Origin: Streptomyces bacillaris
Lineage (GTDB): Bacteria > Actinomycetota > Actinomycetes > Streptomycetales > Streptomycetaceae
DNA length: 64,000 nucleotides
Assembly: GCF_003268675.1 (NCBI RefSeq)
Contig: NZ_CP029378.1
Location: 3,038,001-3,102,000 of the forward strand
Direction: 5' to 3'
How positions within the stretch are numbered: the stretch's first letter is position 1; each line of letters begins with the position of its first letter. Of this stretch, positions 30,816 through 40,171 are shown piece after piece. A program made the translations under genes and the position numbers. Below the pieces are notes generated by a model. It saw nothing but the letters and a program-made list of their open reading frames with translations. It was not told the DNA's origin and did no database searches.

Positions 30816-31718
30816 TCAGGAGGGGCCGATGCCCGGCTGCCGCTTCAGGACGTCGAGGAAGTCCACGGTGTCGGCGGCCGGCGGCTTCTCGACCGGGATC
30901 TCCGTCCCGTAGTCGCTGTAGAAGACCGTGGAGTCGAACGCGCCGATCCCGCTCTCGCCGCGCTCGGTCTTCTTCACCAGCAGATCGTCCTTGTCGACCC
31001 AGATGTCGACGGTCTGCGTGGTGATCCCGGCGGCGGTGAGCTGTTCCTTGAAGGCGGCGAGCTGCCGGTCGTCCAGGGCGCTGCCGCGCGCGGTCAGCTC
31101 GGCCACGTCGACGGTGCCGGAGTAGCGGGTCGCGGAGACGCCCCGTACGTCCTCCTGGCCGACCTTCCTGACGTCCCCGGCGGCCAGCAGGGCCTTCACG
31201 CCCTGCTCGGGGGTGCTGTTCCGCACCTGCTCCCGCAGGACGTCGCCCGCGCCCCCGCCCAGCTTGGCGACGTCCTCGTAGGCGTACCGGACCCAGCGCT
31301 TGCCGCCGACGGTCTTCGCGAAGGCCTCGCCCATGTCGGCGTAGTACTCGTCCTTCAGATAGCGCGCCCGGACCGATCCGTCGCCGCCGCCCTGCCGCAG
31401 GGCTTCGGCCATGGTGCCGCCGGTGTACGTGACGGTGAGCGAGCCCGAGAGGCCGTCCGCCCAGCCGATGGTCCCCGTCTGCTTCATGGAGACGGTGCCG
31501 CCCATCGTGGAGGTGCCCTCGATCCGGGCCGACTGCGCGGTGCCGGTCTTCTTCCCGACCTGCTGGAGCGCGGCGACATGGCTCGCCCCGGCCGCCTTCG
31601 TGGCCGGCTCCGTCTGCGTACCGGAGCCGCCTCCCTGGCCGCCGCAGGCCGCCACCACCGTCATCAGGGCCGCCACCGCCGCCCCCGTACCCGCGCGCCG
31701 TACCGTGCTCGTCCTCAT
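30816..31718 (-). CDS. Secreted lipoprotein, LppX/LprAFG-like
   Basis: A 300-residue lipoprotein. The signal peptide is MRTSTVRRAGTGAAVAALMT VVAACGG, with the lipobox VAAC and acceptor Cys near residue 25. The mature part has alternating strands (TVSMKQTGTIGWADGLSGSL, DIWVDKDDLLVKKTERGES) typical of the two-layer LppX/LprG fold, which binds lipids. ATG 31718 is chosen; a GTG four codons upstream lies too close to AGGAGG. It lies between rplA and rplJ, apparently unrelated to ribosome function but conserved there in streptomycetes by recollection. Confidence 0.82.
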   Translation of the reverse strand: MRTSTVRRAGTGAAVAALMTVVAACGGQGGGSGTQTEPATKAAGASHVAALQQVGKKTGTAQSARIEGTSTMGGTVSMKQTGTIGWADGLSGSLTVTYTGGTMAEALRQGGGDGSVRARYLKDEYYADMGEAFAKTVGGKRWVRYAYEDVAKLGGGAGDVLREQVRNSTPEQGVKALLAAGDVRKVGQEDVRGVSATRYSGTVDVAELTARGSALDDRQLAAFKEQLTAAGITTQTVDIWVDKDDLLVKKTERGESGIGAFDSTVFYSDYGTEIPVEKPPAADTVDFLDVLKRQPGIGPS

Positions 31719-31770
31719 CCGGCCGTCCACCCCTCCTGGTCCCCCGTGAATTCTTTCCTTCGGATACGAG

Positions 31771-31807
31771 GACGGGCCCCGCACCTGGGAAGGTTGCGGG
31801 GCCCGTC
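31771..31807 (-). terminator. Terminator of the rplK-rplA operon
   Basis: Perfect 13-base arms GACGGGCCCCGCA (31771-31783) and TGCGGGGCCCGTC (31795-31807). It lies 47 bases after the rplA stop. Confidence 0.7.
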
Positions 31808-31853
31808 CACACAGAGCACGCGTGCGACGCGGCTACCGGGTGAGCACGGTGGC

Positions 31854-32576
31854 TCAGACGGCGGCCGGGTCCTCCTCGACGAGGAGGTTGCGGGTGCGGT
31901 TGGCGTCCAGCGGGATGCCGGGGCCCATCGTGGTGGCCAGCGCGGCCTTCTTGATGTAGCGGCCCTTGGCGGCGGACGGCTTCAGACGGAGGACTTCCTC
32001 CAGCGCCGCTGCGTAGTTCTCCACCAGCTTGGTCTCGTCGAACGAGACCTTGCCGATGATGAAGTGCAGGTTGGAGTGCTTGTCGACGCGGAACTCGATC
32101 TTTCCGCCCTTGATGTCGTTGACAGCCTTGGCGACATCGGGGGTGACGGTGCCGGTCTTCGGGTTCGGCATCAGACCACGCGGACCGAGCACGCGGCCGA
32201 GGCGGCCGACCTTGCCCATGAGGTCCGGGGTGGCGACGACGGCGTCGAAGTCCAGACGGCCCTTCGCCACCTCGTCGATCAGCTCGTCGGCGCCGACGAT
32301 GTCGGCTCCGGCGGCTTCCGCGGCCGCAGCACGGTCACCGGTCGCGAAGACCAGGACCCGGGCGGTCTTGCCGGTGCCGTGCGGGAGGTTCACGGTGCCG
32401 CGGACCATCTGGTCGGCCTTGCGCGGGTCGACACCCAGGCGGAAGGCGACCTCGACGGTGCCGTCGAACTTCGTGGTGGCGGTCTCCTTGGCGAGACGGA
32501 CGGCCTCGAGCGGGGCGTACACGCGCTCCCGGTCGATCTTGGCGTCCGCAGCGCGGAGGTTCTTGCTGCGCTTCAC
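31854..32576 (-). CDS. rplA: 50S ribosomal protein L1
   Basis: A 240-residue L1-stalk protein, GTG start 32576. Conserved blocks are [39 protein letters not shown] and [20 protein letters not shown]. It follows rplK by 80 bases. L1 commonly represses its own operon by binding the mRNA leader; no site was identified. Confidence 0.98.
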   Translation of the reverse strand: MKRSKNLRAADAKIDRERVYAPLEAVRLAKETATTKFDGTVEVAFRLGVDPRKADQMVRGTVNLPHGTGKTARVLVFATGDRAAAAEAAGADIVGADELIDEVAKGRLDFDAVVATPDLMGKVGRLGRVLGPRGLMPNPKTGTVTPDVAKAVNDIKGGKIEFRVDKHSNLHFIIGKVSFDETKLVENYAAALEEVLRLKPSAAKGRYIKKAALATTMGPGIPLDANRTRNLLVEEDPAAV

Positions 32577-32656
32577 TTCTACTCCTGTGGTTTCAGAGTG
32601 TGGAGTCGTGGTGCGGACCAGCGCTTGGTCCTACCACTGGGGGTTACGGGGCTGAA

Positions 32657-33091
32657 TCAGCCTTCGACCGTGATGCCCATGGAACGGGCGGTGCCGGCGA
32701 TGATCTTCGACGCGGCGTCGAGGTCATTGGCGTTCAGGTCGGGGAGCTTCGTCGTGGCGATCTCGCGGACCTGGGCAGCCGTCAGCTTGGCGACCTTGGT
32801 CTTGTGCGGCTCGCCGGAGCCCTTCTCCACACCCGCGGCCTTGAGGATCAGCTTGGCGGCCGGCGGAGTCTTCGTGACGAAGGTGAAGGAGCGGTCCTCG
32901 TAGACCGTGATCTCCACCGGCACGACCATGCCACGCTGCGACTCGGTCGCGGCGTTGTAGGCCTTGCAGAACTCCATGATGTTGACGCCGTGCTGACCGA
33001 GCGCGGGGCCGACCGGCGGGGCCGGGTTCGCCGCACCGGCGTTGATCTGGAGCTTGATAAGCCCCGTGACCTTCTTCTTCTTGGGAGGCAT
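32657..33091 (-). CDS. rplK: 50S ribosomal protein L11
   Basis: A 144-residue protein of the GTPase-associated centre. It begins [20 protein letters not shown], with [20 protein letters not shown] (Pro-rich hinge; the site of thiostrepton-resistance mutations elsewhere) and the RNA-binding domain at the C-terminus. Pro22/Pro26-type residues are present. It is the first gene of rplK-rplA. Confidence 0.98.
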
Positions 33092-33162
33092 TGCTCTCTC
33101 CGGGTCCTAGTGAGAGGTGTTTCGCCGCCGATCCGGTCATCCGGATGGAGGCATACCGCACA

Positions 33163-33190
33163 ACGATAACGGGTATAGGTGTGCGACCAA
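33163..33190 (-). promoter_or_regulatory. rplKA promoter candidate
   Basis: Minus strand TTGGTC (33190-33185), 16-base spacer, TATCGT (33168-33163). The -35 overlaps the T-run of the upstream terminator. Moderate match. Confidence 0.45.
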
Positions 33191-33192
33191 AA

Positions 33193-33238
33193 ACCCAGCA
33201 GGTCAGAGGGGCCGCGAAGCCCCTCTGACCTGCTGGGT
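33193..33238 (-). terminator. Rho-independent terminator of secE-nusG
   Basis: Perfect 19-base arms (33193-33211 and 33220-33238, ACCCAGCAGGTCAGAGGGG and complement) with an 8-base loop. On the minus strand the stem is followed by GTTTTTGG, a U-tract rare in this GC-rich genome. Confidence 0.93.
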
Positions 33239-33268
33239 AGGCATGTGTCCAGAAACCGGCGGGAAGCG

Positions 33269-34138
33269 CTAGTTCTTCTGGATCTGGTCGAAGCTCAGCT
33301 CGACCGGGGTCTCGCGGCCGAAGATCTCGACGAGGCCCTTGACCTTCTTCGAGTCGGCGTTGATCTCGTTGATCGTGGCCTGGAGCGTGGCGAACGGGCC
33401 GTCGGTGACGGTGACCGAGTCGCCGACCTCGAAGTCCAGCACCTGGACCTCGACCTTGCGGGCCGGAGCCGGCTTGCCCTCGGCCTCGGCGGCCTCGCGG
33501 GCGGCCTTCTCCTCGGCCTCCGGGGCGAGCATCTTGACGATCTCGTCGAGGGTCAGCGGGTACGGGTCGTAGGCGTTGCCCACGAAGCCGGTGACACCCG
33601 GCGTGTTCCGCACGACGCCCCAGGACTCGTTCGTCAGGTCCATGCGCACCAGCACGTAGCCGGGGAGCTTGTTCTGCCGGACGTTCTTGCGCTCGCCGTT
33701 CTTGATCTGGACGATTTCCTCTTCAGGCACCTCGGCCTGGTAGATGAACTCCTCCACGTTGAGCGAGACGGCGCGCTGCTCCAGGTTGGCCTTCACGCGC
33801 TTCTCGTACCCGGCGTACGTGTGGATGACGTACCACTCGCCGGGGAGACCGCGCAGCTCCTCGCGGAGGGCGGCGACGGGGTCGACGGGGGCGGCCGGCT
33901 CGGCCTCCTCCTCGTCGGCGCTCTCGTCGTCGGCCTCGACGGCTTCCGCCACCTCGGCGACGGCGGCGTCCTCGTCGGCCTCGACCGTCTCGTCCGCCAC
34001 GGCCTCGGTGTCCACAGCGGTCTCGGCCCGGTCGGGCTCCACGGAGTCAGCAGCCTCAACGATGTCGAGCTCGTCCTTGCCGGACTTGGAGGCGCCCGCC
34101 TCGGGCTCGACGGAGTCGTTCAGGTTCGGGTCAGACAC
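33269..34138 (-). CDS. nusG: Transcription termination/antitermination factor NusG
   Basis: A 289-residue protein, GTG start 34138. It has the long acidic Ala/Glu-rich N-terminal extension (about 110 residues) typical of actinobacterial NusG. The NGN domain follows ([44 protein letters not shown]), then a C-terminal KOW domain ([20 protein letters not shown]). It is cotranscribed with secE, 73 bases upstream, and ends at the strong terminator. Confidence 0.97.
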   Translation of the reverse strand: MSDPNLNDSVEPEAGASKSGKDELDIVEAADSVEPDRAETAVDTEAVADETVEADEDAAVAEVAEAVEADDESADEEEAEPAAPVDPVAALREELRGLPGEWYVIHTYAGYEKRVKANLEQRAVSLNVEEFIYQAEVPEEEIVQIKNGERKNVRQNKLPGYVLVRMDLTNESWGVVRNTPGVTGFVGNAYDPYPLTLDEIVKMLAPEAEEKAAREAAEAEGKPAPARKVEVQVLDFEVGDSVTVTDGPFATLQATINEINADSKKVKGLVEIFGRETPVELSFDQIQKN

Positions 34139-34211
34139 GATGGCTGCTTCTTCCTGGATACAAAGGGTGGAACATGCGGAGGGGGGCGCCGGTCGGACGC
34201 CTTCCGCCGGC

Positions 34212-34499
34212 TCAGCCGAAGACGTACTTGACGACCCGCGCGAATCCCATGTCGAGAACGGTAACGATACCGATCATCACGACGACGAACACGATGACGA
34301 CGGAGGTGTACGTCGTCAGCTGGCTACGGGTCGGCCAGACAACCTTACGGAGTTCGGCGACGATCTGGCGGTAGAACAGCGCGAGGCGGCCCAGAGGACC
34401 CTTCTTGCCGCGCTTGCCGCCCTTCCGAGTCTTCTTCTTGGACTCGGGGGATTCATCCTCAGCATCAGGCATGTCGATGGAGCCCACGGCGTCCGTCAC
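34212..34499 (-). CDS. secE: Preprotein translocase subunit SecE
   Basis: A 95-residue protein from GTG 34499 ([20 protein letters not shown]), with AGGTGAG upstream; the frame extends further but into the tRNA. A Lys-rich stretch ([14 protein letters not shown]) precedes the conserved [20 protein letters not shown] and a single membrane helix ([20 protein letters not shown]). The tRNA-Trp lies 107 bases upstream, as often seen. Confidence 0.95.
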   Translation of the reverse strand: MTDAVGSIDMPDAEDESPESKKKTRKGGKRGKKGPLGRLALFYRQIVAELRKVVWPTRSQLTTYTSVVIVFVVVMIGIVTVLDMGFARVVKYVFG

Positions 34500-34605
34500 G
34501 CTTCTCACCTGATTCCGGGTCGTGGCCGTGCCGCGCCCGGTGGAGCCGCACGGCTGTGCAATGAAGTACGTACATGCGCACACATCCTGGCGAAGGAGTG
34601 TGTAG

Positions 34606-34678
34606 CAGGGCCGGAGGGACTTGAACCCCCAACCGCTGGTTTTGGAGACCAGTGCTCTACCAATTGAGCTACGACCCT
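34606..34678 (-). tRNA. tRNA-Trp (CCA anticodon)
   Basis: 73-nt cloverleaf. The acceptor AGGGTCG pairs with CGGCCCT (one G-T). D arm AGCTCAATTGGTAGAGC; anticodon arm CTGGT CTCCAAA ACCAG with anticodon CCA; T arm GGGGGTTCAAGTCCCTC. The 3' CCA is not encoded. A TAGGTT hexamer just upstream on the minus strand (34698-34693) may be its -10. Confidence 0.95.
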
Positions 34679-34890
34679 TTGTGGTTTCCACCAACCTACC
34701 GCATGTTCCCCGGTGCCCGGGTGTGGATACGGCGCGGCTGGTGAAGGCCAACGACAGGTGAGTGTACGTGCTCAGGGCCGCTGCGTCGAACAGACAACTA
34801 CCGACCGGTCCTGTCCGGTTCCCGTGCAGCTCCTGTCCGGTCCCTGAAACCCGTGTGCCGACGGGTTTTCCGGTCTGGGAGCATGGCCCC

Positions 34891-36117
34891 ATGAGCGCTG
34901 CAACTTCCCCGTCCGAGCGCAGGGTTTCCGCCCGCGTCGGTGCGATCTCCGAGTCCGCGACCCTCGCCGTCGACGCCAAGGCCAAGGCCCTCAAGGCCGC
35001 CGGCCGTCCGGTGATCGGCTTCGGTGCCGGTGAGCCCGATTTCCCGACCCCCGACTACATCGTCGACGCCGCGGTCGAGGCCTGCCGCACCCCGAAGTAC
35101 CACCGCTACACCCCGGCCGGGGGCCTCCCCGAGCTGAAGGCCGCCATCGCCGAGAAGACCCTGCGGGACTCCGGCTACGAGGTCGACGCCAGCCAGATCC
35201 TGGTGACCAACGGCGGCAAGCAGGCCATCTACGAGGCCTTCGCCGCGATCCTCGACCCGGGCGACGAGGTCATCGTCCCCGCCCCGTACTGGACCACCTA
35301 CCCCGAGTCGATCCGGCTCGCGGGCGGTGTCCCGGTCGAGGTCGTCGCCGACGAGACCACCGGCTACCGGGTATCCGTCGAGCAGCTGGAGGCCGCGCGC
35401 ACCGAGCGGACCAAGGTCGTCCTCTTCGTCTCGCCGTCCAACCCGACCGGCGCCGTCTACAGCGAGGCCGACGCCGAGGCGATCGGCCGCTGGGCCGTCG
35501 AGCACGGCCTGTGGGTGATGACCGACGAGATCTACGAGCACCTCGTCTACGGCGACGCGACGTTCACCTCGCTCCCGGCGATCGTGCCCGAGCTGCGCGA
35601 CAAGTGCATCGTCGTCAACGGCGTCGCCAAGACGTACGCGATGACCGGCTGGCGCGTGGGGTGGATCATCGGCCCCAAGGACGTCGTGAAGGCCGCGACC
35701 AACCTCCAGTCGCACGCCACCTCCAACGTCTCCAACGTGGCCCAGGCCGCCGCGCTCGCGGCCGTCTCCGGCCCGCTGGACGCCGTCGCGGAGATGCGGA
35801 CCGCCTTCGACCGCCGCCGCAAGCTCATCGTGCGGATGCTCAACGAGATCGACGGCGTGTTCTGCCCGGAGCCCGAGGGCGCGTTCTACGCCTACCCGTC
35901 GGTGAAGGGGCTGCTCGGCAAGGAGATCCGCGGCAAGCGCCCGGCCGACTCGGTCGAGCTGGCCGCCCTGATCCTGGACGAGGCCGAGGTCGCGGTCGTC
36001 CCGGGCGAGGCCTTCGGCACCCCGGGGTATCTCCGCCTCTCCTACGCCCTGGGCGACGACGACCTGATCGAGGGCGTCTCCCGCGTCCAGAAGCTCATGG
36101 CCGAGGCCAAGGCCTGA
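34891..36117 (+). CDS. Aspartate aminotransferase (class I PLP enzyme)
   Basis: A 408-residue PLP-dependent aminotransferase; substrate aspartate/2-oxoglutarate by family. Conserved blocks: [39 protein letters not shown], and the PLP Lys in [19 protein letters not shown] 34891 ([15 protein letters not shown]) is chosen; the frame is open to 34762 but the extension runs into promoter-like DNA next to the tRNA. It is followed by a strong terminator, so it is probably monocistronic. Confidence 0.93.
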   Translation: MSAATSPSERRVSARVGAISESATLAVDAKAKALKAAGRPVIGFGAGEPDFPTPDYIVDAAVEACRTPKYHRYTPAGGLPELKAAIAEKTLRDSGYEVDASQILVTNGGKQAIYEAFAAILDPGDEVIVPAPYWTTYPESIRLAGGVPVEVVADETTGYRVSVEQLEAARTERTKVVLFVSPSNPTGAVYSEADAEAIGRWAVEHGLWVMTDEIYEHLVYGDATFTSLPAIVPELRDKCIVVNGVAKTYAMTGWRVGWIIGPKDVVKAATNLQSHATSNVSNVAQAAALAAVSGPLDAVAEMRTAFDRRRKLIVRMLNEIDGVFCPEPEGAFYAYPSVKGLLGKEIRGKRPADSVELAALILDEAEVAVVPGEAFGTPGYLRLSYALGDDDLIEGVSRVQKLMAEAKA

Positions 36118-36132
36118 GAAGCCCGCGCGATT

Positions 36133-36165
36133 GTGCCCCCGGCCACCACGGCCGGGGGCACTTTT
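36133..36165 (+). terminator. Terminator of the aminotransferase gene
   Basis: Perfect 12-base arms GTGCCCCCGGCC (36133-36144) and GGCCGGGGGCAC (36150-36161) followed by TTTT. Confidence 0.92.
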
Positions 36166-36233
36166 CGTACAGGGCCCACTCCAAAGAGGAAAGCGGCTTT
36201 CGCTCCGGCCCGCCCGTGCGGCAGGATCTTCCG

Positions 36234-37247
36234 ATGGAGCGTGATGTACGTCTGTTGCCCAAGGCCCACCTGCACCTGCACTTCACCGGGTCGATGCGGC
36301 CCACCACCCTGCTCGAACTCGCCGACAAGTACGGGGTCCATCTCCCCGACGCACTGACCGGCGGCGAGCCGCCCAAACTGCGGGCGACCGACGAGCGCGG
36401 CTGGTTCCGCTTCCAGCGGCTCTACGACATCGCCCGGTCCTGCCTCAGGTCCCCCGAGGACATCCACCGGCTGGTGCGCGAGAGCGCCCAGGAGGACGTC
36501 GCGGACGGCTCCGGGTGGCTGGAGATCCAGGTCGACCCCACTTCGTACGCCCCACTGCTCGGCGGACTGATCCCGGCCATCGAGATCATCCTGGACGCGG
36601 TGGACAGCGCCTCGCGGGACACCGGGCTCGGGATGCGCGTGGTGATCGCCGCGAACCGGATGAAGCACCCGCTGGACGCCCGCACCCTGGCCCGGCTGGC
36701 CGTGCGGTACGCGGACCGGGGCGTCGTCGGCTTCGGGCTCTCCAACGACGAGCGGCGCGGGATGGCCCGCGACTTCGACCGGGCCTTCGCCATCGCCCGG
36801 GACGGCGGTCTGCTGGCCGCCCCGCACGGCGGCGAGCTGGCGGGGCCCTCCAGCGTCCGCGACTGCCTGGACGACCTGGACGCCTCCCGCATCGGCCACG
36901 GGGTGCGGGCGGCCGAGGACCCCCGGCTGCTGGCCCGGCTGGCCGAGCGCCAGGTGACCTGTGAGGTCTGCCCGTCCTCCAATGTGGCGCTCGGCGTCTA
37001 CGAGAAACCCGCGGACGTCCCCCTGCGCACTCTGTTCGACGCGGGGGTGCCGATGGCGCTGGGCGCGGACGACCCGCTGCTGTTCGGCTCGCGGCTGGCC
37101 GCGCAGTACGAGCTGGTCCGCCGCGACCACGGCTTCACCGACGCGGAGCTGGCCGAGCTGGCCCGCCAGTCGGTCCGCGGCTCGGCGGCGCCCGTCGACG
37201 TACGGGAGAAGCTGCTGTCGGGGATCGACGACTGGCTGGCTAGCTGA
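36234..37247 (+). CDS. Adenosine deaminase family protein
   Basis: A 337-residue amidohydrolase that deaminates adenosine to inosine, by family. Zinc and catalytic words: HLHLHFTGSM (HxH), PHGGELAGPSS (His/Glu), RIGHGVRAAED and the C-terminal MALGADDPLLFG (usual motif (S/T)DDP, with Ala here). ATG 36234 is chosen over upstream in-frame codons that cover the terminator. Its end overlaps the convergent TetR gene by eight bases. Specificity for adenosine versus other purines cannot be told from sequence. Confidence 0.88.
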   Translation: MERDVRLLPKAHLHLHFTGSMRPTTLLELADKYGVHLPDALTGGEPPKLRATDERGWFRFQRLYDIARSCLRSPEDIHRLVRESAQEDVADGSGWLEIQVDPTSYAPLLGGLIPAIEIILDAVDSASRDTGLGMRVVIAANRMKHPLDARTLARLAVRYADRGVVGFGLSNDERRGMARDFDRAFAIARDGGLLAAPHGGELAGPSSVRDCLDDLDASRIGHGVRAAEDPRLLARLAERQVTCEVCPSSNVALGVYEKPADVPLRTLFDAGVPMALGADDPLLFGSRLAAQYELVRRDHGFTDAELAELARQSVRGSAAPVDVREKLLSGIDDWLAS

Positions 37248-37830
37248 TCCCGGCCAGCAGCGTGCGGGCGAGGCCGGCGGCGAACTCCTCCAGCGGCTGC
37301 GGGGGCGTGCCGCCGGGCAGCGCGTCGTAGGCGAAGGCCCGCTGGGCGCAGGCGCCGAGCAGGAGTGAGGCGGCCGCGTAGGTGTCCGCGTCCGCCCGGA
37401 CCCGGCCCGCGCGCTGTTCGGCGCGGAGGTAGCCGTCGAGCCCCTGGATCGGCATGTGGGGGCCGGTGTCCAGCTCCCGCATGCGCTCCTCGTGGCGGCG
37501 CTTGAGCTGCGGTTCGGCGTAGAGGGAGGCGACCATCGGGAACGTCTGCTCGTAGAAGAGCGCGGCCTGCCGGGCGACCTCGGTGAGGTTGGCCTCGACG
37601 GTGCCCTCCCCCGCGACCAGCCCGGCGAGCAGCCCGCCGAGCCCCGGCAGCCGCTCCTTGAGGACGGTCACGAAGAGCTCTTCCTTGCTGGGGAAGTACT
37701 TGTACAGCGCCGCCTCCGAGCAGCCGGCCGCCCGCGCGATCTCCTTGGTGGTGGTCCGGGCGAGGCCGATGGAGAGCATCAGCTCATGGGCGGCGTCGAC
37801 GATCCGGACCCGGGCGGGCTTCGGCTCCAC
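37240..37830 (-). CDS. TetR-family transcriptional regulator
   Basis: A 196-residue regulator, GTG start 37830. The HTH near residues 25-50 is TTKEIARAAGCSEAALYKYF followed by PSKEELF. The ligand-binding half is rich in Ala/Leu/Glu and undefined. It is divergent from the NAD(P)-binding gene at 37914. The 83-base gap contains an 18-base palindrome (37881-37898), a likely operator controlling both genes. Confidence 0.92.
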   Translation of the reverse strand: MEPKPARVRIVDAAHELMLSIGLARTTTKEIARAAGCSEAALYKYFPSKEELFVTVLKERLPGLGGLLAGLVAGEGTVEANLTEVARQAALFYEQTFPMVASLYAEPQLKRRHEERMRELDTGPHMPIQGLDGYLRAEQRAGRVRADADTYAAASLLLGACAQRAFAYDALPGGTPPQPLEEFAAGLARTLLAGIS

Positions 37831-37880
37831 AGGACTCCCTCTGCCGCTTGACGGGTGGGTGATCAGCCACCCACCCTAGG

Positions 37881-37898
37881 GGTGAGTGAACACTTACC
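37881..37898. promoter_or_regulatory. TetR operator candidate
   Basis: GGTGAGTGAACACTTACC is an 18-base palindrome with one mismatched pair, centred between the divergent tetR and NAD(P)-binding genes. It is typical in length and symmetry for TetR-family operators. Confidence 0.7.
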
Positions 37899-37913
37899 CC
37901 GAGGAGAGTGCCC

Positions 37914-38549
37914 ATGCGGCTCACGGTGTTCGGAGCGACCGGCGGTGTCGGCCGGGAGATCGTGGGCCAGGCGCTCGCGGCGGGCCACGAGGTGACGGCC
38001 GTGGTCCGGGACCCGGACCGGCTGCCGGAGGGACTGGACCGGACCGCACTGCACGGGGCCGTCGCCCTGGACGACACGGGCGCGGTCCGGGCGGCGGTGG
38101 CGGGGCGGGACGCGGTGCTCTCGGGGCTCGGCGCGCGGGGCCGGAAGCCGGACGGGATCGCGGAGCGGCTGACCGGGCGGATCGTGGCGGCGATGGAGGC
38201 CGAGGGGGTGCGGCGGCTGCTGGTGGTGAGCGCGGTGCCGGTGGGGCCGGAGGCGGCGGGCGATCCGCTGGTCGACCGGCTCTCCCGCAAGGCGGTCGAG
38301 GCGGTGCTGGCGGAGGTGTACGCCGATCTCACGCGGATGGAGGCGGTGCTGGCCCGCAGCGCGACGGAGTGGACCGCTGTACGCCCGCCGAGGCTGACGG
38401 ACGGGCCGCGTACGGGCGTCTACCGGCGGGCCGTGGGCGGGACGCCGCGCAGCAGCCGGACCATCTCCCGGGCCGACGTGGCGCACGCGATGCTGGCGCT
38501 GATCGACGACCCGGCGGCGGTTCGGACGGGCGTGGGTGTGGCGTACTGA
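37914..38549 (+). CDS. NAD(P)-binding protein, NmrA/atypical SDR family
   Basis: A 211-residue protein with an N-terminal dinucleotide-binding loop, MRLTVFGATGGVGREIVGQA, then LDRTALHGAVALDD and RRLLVVSAVPVGPEA. A C-terminal part EWTAVRPPRLTDGPRTGVYR is typical of YwnB/NmrA-like proteins that act as flavin or quinone reductases or redox sensors. GAGGAG precedes ATG 37914. Presumably the target of the adjacent TetR regulator. The real substrate is unknown. Confidence 0.85.
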   Translation: MRLTVFGATGGVGREIVGQALAAGHEVTAVVRDPDRLPEGLDRTALHGAVALDDTGAVRAAVAGRDAVLSGLGARGRKPDGIAERLTGRIVAAMEAEGVRRLLVVSAVPVGPEAAGDPLVDRLSRKAVEAVLAEVYADLTRMEAVLARSATEWTAVRPPRLTDGPRTGVYRRAVGGTPRSSRTISRADVAHAMLALIDDPAAVRTGVGVAY

Positions 38550-38568
38550 GCGTCGGCGCCCCGGCGGC

Positions 38569-39624
38569 TCAGAGGCTGACGCCGACCGTCACCGGCTCGT
38601 TGACCAGGGTGACGCCGAAGGCCGCGTGGACCCCGGCGACGACCTCACGGGCCAGGGCGAGGAGGTCGTCGGTGGTGGCCTCGCCGCGGTTGGTCAGGGC
38701 GAGGGTGTGCTTGGTGGAGATCCGGGCGGGGCCGGTGCCGTACCCCTTGGTGAAGCCCGCCCGGTCGATCAGCCAGGCCGCGGAGGTCTTGGTGCGGCCG
38801 TCCCCGGCGGGGAACGCCGGGGGCGTCACCTCCGGGCCGAGGCGCTCGTGGACCCGGGCCAGGAACTCCTGGAAGGCGGCCCCGTCGAGGATCGGGTTGG
38901 TGAAGAAGGAGCCCGCGGACCAGGTGTCGTGGTCCTCCGGGTCCAGCACCATGCCCTTGCCCGCGCGCAGCTTCAGCACGGTCTCCCGGGCGGCGGTCAG
39001 GGCGACGCGCTCCCCCTGCTCGACGCCCATGGCCCGGGCCGTCTCCGGGTACGCGAGGGGCGCGGAGAGCCCGTCGGCGTCCTCCAGCTCGAACCGGACC
39101 CGGAGGACCACGAAGCGGTCGGGCTCCGCCTTGAAACGGCTGTGGCGGTACGAGAAGGAGCACTCCGCGTTGGGCAGGGTGACCGTCTCCCCGGTGTGCC
39201 GGTCGTAGGCGACGACCTCCGTGATGGTGGAGGAGACCTCCTGCCCGTACGCCCCGACGTTCTGGATCGGCGTCGCGCCCGCGGAGCCGGGGATTCCGGC
39301 CAGGCACTCGATGCCCGCGAGACCCGCCTCCACGGTCCGGGCGACGGCGTCGGTCCAGACCTCACCGGCCGCCAGTTCCAGCGACGTACCGGAGAGGGTG
39401 AAGCCCCGGGTGGCGATCCGCAGCGCGGTGCCGTCGAAACCCTTGTCGCCGATGACCAGGTTGGAGCCGCCGCCGACGACCAGCAGCGGGGTGCCGCTCG
39501 CGTCGGCCTGGCGCACGGCGGCGATCACCTCGGCGTCGGTGGTGGCCGTCAGCAGCCGGGTGGCGGGGCCGCCGAGCCGGAAGGTGGTCAGGGGGGCGAG
39601 GGGGGCATCGTGGAGTTCCTGCAC
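38569..39624 (-). CDS. murB: UDP-N-acetylmuramate dehydrogenase
   Basis: A 351-residue FAD enzyme that reduces UDP-GlcNAc-enolpyruvate in peptidoglycan synthesis. FAD-binding words: LLVVGGGSNLVIGDKGFDGT and GIECLAGIPGSAGATPIQNV, followed by GAYGQEV. The catalytic Ser region lies in WSAGSFFTNPILD. C-terminal AAWLIDRAGFTKGYG is also conserved. GTG start at 39624. Convergent with the previous gene. Confidence 0.95.
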   Translation of the reverse strand: MQELHDAPLAPLTTFRLGGPATRLLTATTDAEVIAAVRQADASGTPLLVVGGGSNLVIGDKGFDGTALRIATRGFTLSGTSLELAAGEVWTDAVARTVEAGLAGIECLAGIPGSAGATPIQNVGAYGQEVSSTITEVVAYDRHTGETVTLPNAECSFSYRHSRFKAEPDRFVVLRVRFELEDADGLSAPLAYPETARAMGVEQGERVALTAARETVLKLRAGKGMVLDPEDHDTWSAGSFFTNPILDGAAFQEFLARVHERLGPEVTPPAFPAGDGRTKTSAAWLIDRAGFTKGYGTGPARISTKHTLALTNRGEATTDDLLALAREVVAGVHAAFGVTLVNEPVTVGVSL

Positions 39625-39742
39625 GGGACAAGGGTACGGTCCGCGGCTCCGCCGCTCGGGCGGGGCCGCGGACCGTGGAGCCTGTTCAGGTTTCCGTACG
39701 CCTGCTCAGGGCCGTACGAGACCGTACGGCTTCCGCGTGACC

Positions 39743-40171
39743 TCAGGCGAGCCTGACGACGGCGCGGGACATGCCCAGCACCTTCTTGCCGTCGCAGACG
39801 GCCACCAGGTCCACCCGGACCAGGTTGTCCTCCAGCTTGGCCGCGACCTTGCCGCTGACCTCGATCAGGGCGCCCTTGTCGTCGTCGGGCACGACGACCG
39901 GCTTGGTGAAGCGCACCCCGTAGTCGACGACCGCGCCCGGGTCTCCGGCCCAGTCCGTGACCACGCGGATCGCCTCGGCCATCGTGAACATGCCGTGCGC
40001 GATCACGTCCGGCAGCCCGACCTCGCGCGCGAACTTCTCGTTCCAGTGGATCGGGTTGAAGTCGCCCGAGGCGCCCGCGTACCGCACGAGCGTCGCCCGT
40101 GTCACCGGGAACGACTGCGCGGGCAGCTCCGTACCGACCTCGACCTCGTCGAAGGAGACCTTCGCCGTCAT
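39743..40171 (-). CDS. MaoC-like (R)-hydroxyacyl dehydratase subunit (HadB-like)
   Basis: A 142-residue hot-dog protein with the hydratase-2 motif: YAGASGDFNPIHWNEKFARE (catalytic Asp and His) and GVRFTKPVVVPDDD. In mycobacteria HadB pairs with HadA in fatty acid elongation; here the adjacent gene is HadA-like. ATG 40171 is chosen; a GTG at 40174 is an alternative. The start overlaps the previous stop, so the two subunits are translationally coupled. Confidence 0.85.
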   Translation of the reverse strand: MTAKVSFDEVEVGTELPAQSFPVTRATLVRYAGASGDFNPIHWNEKFAREVGLPDVIAHGMFTMAEAIRVVTDWAGDPGAVVDYGVRFTKPVVVPDDDKGALIEVSGKVAAKLEDNLVRVDLVAVCDGKKVLGMSRAVVRLA

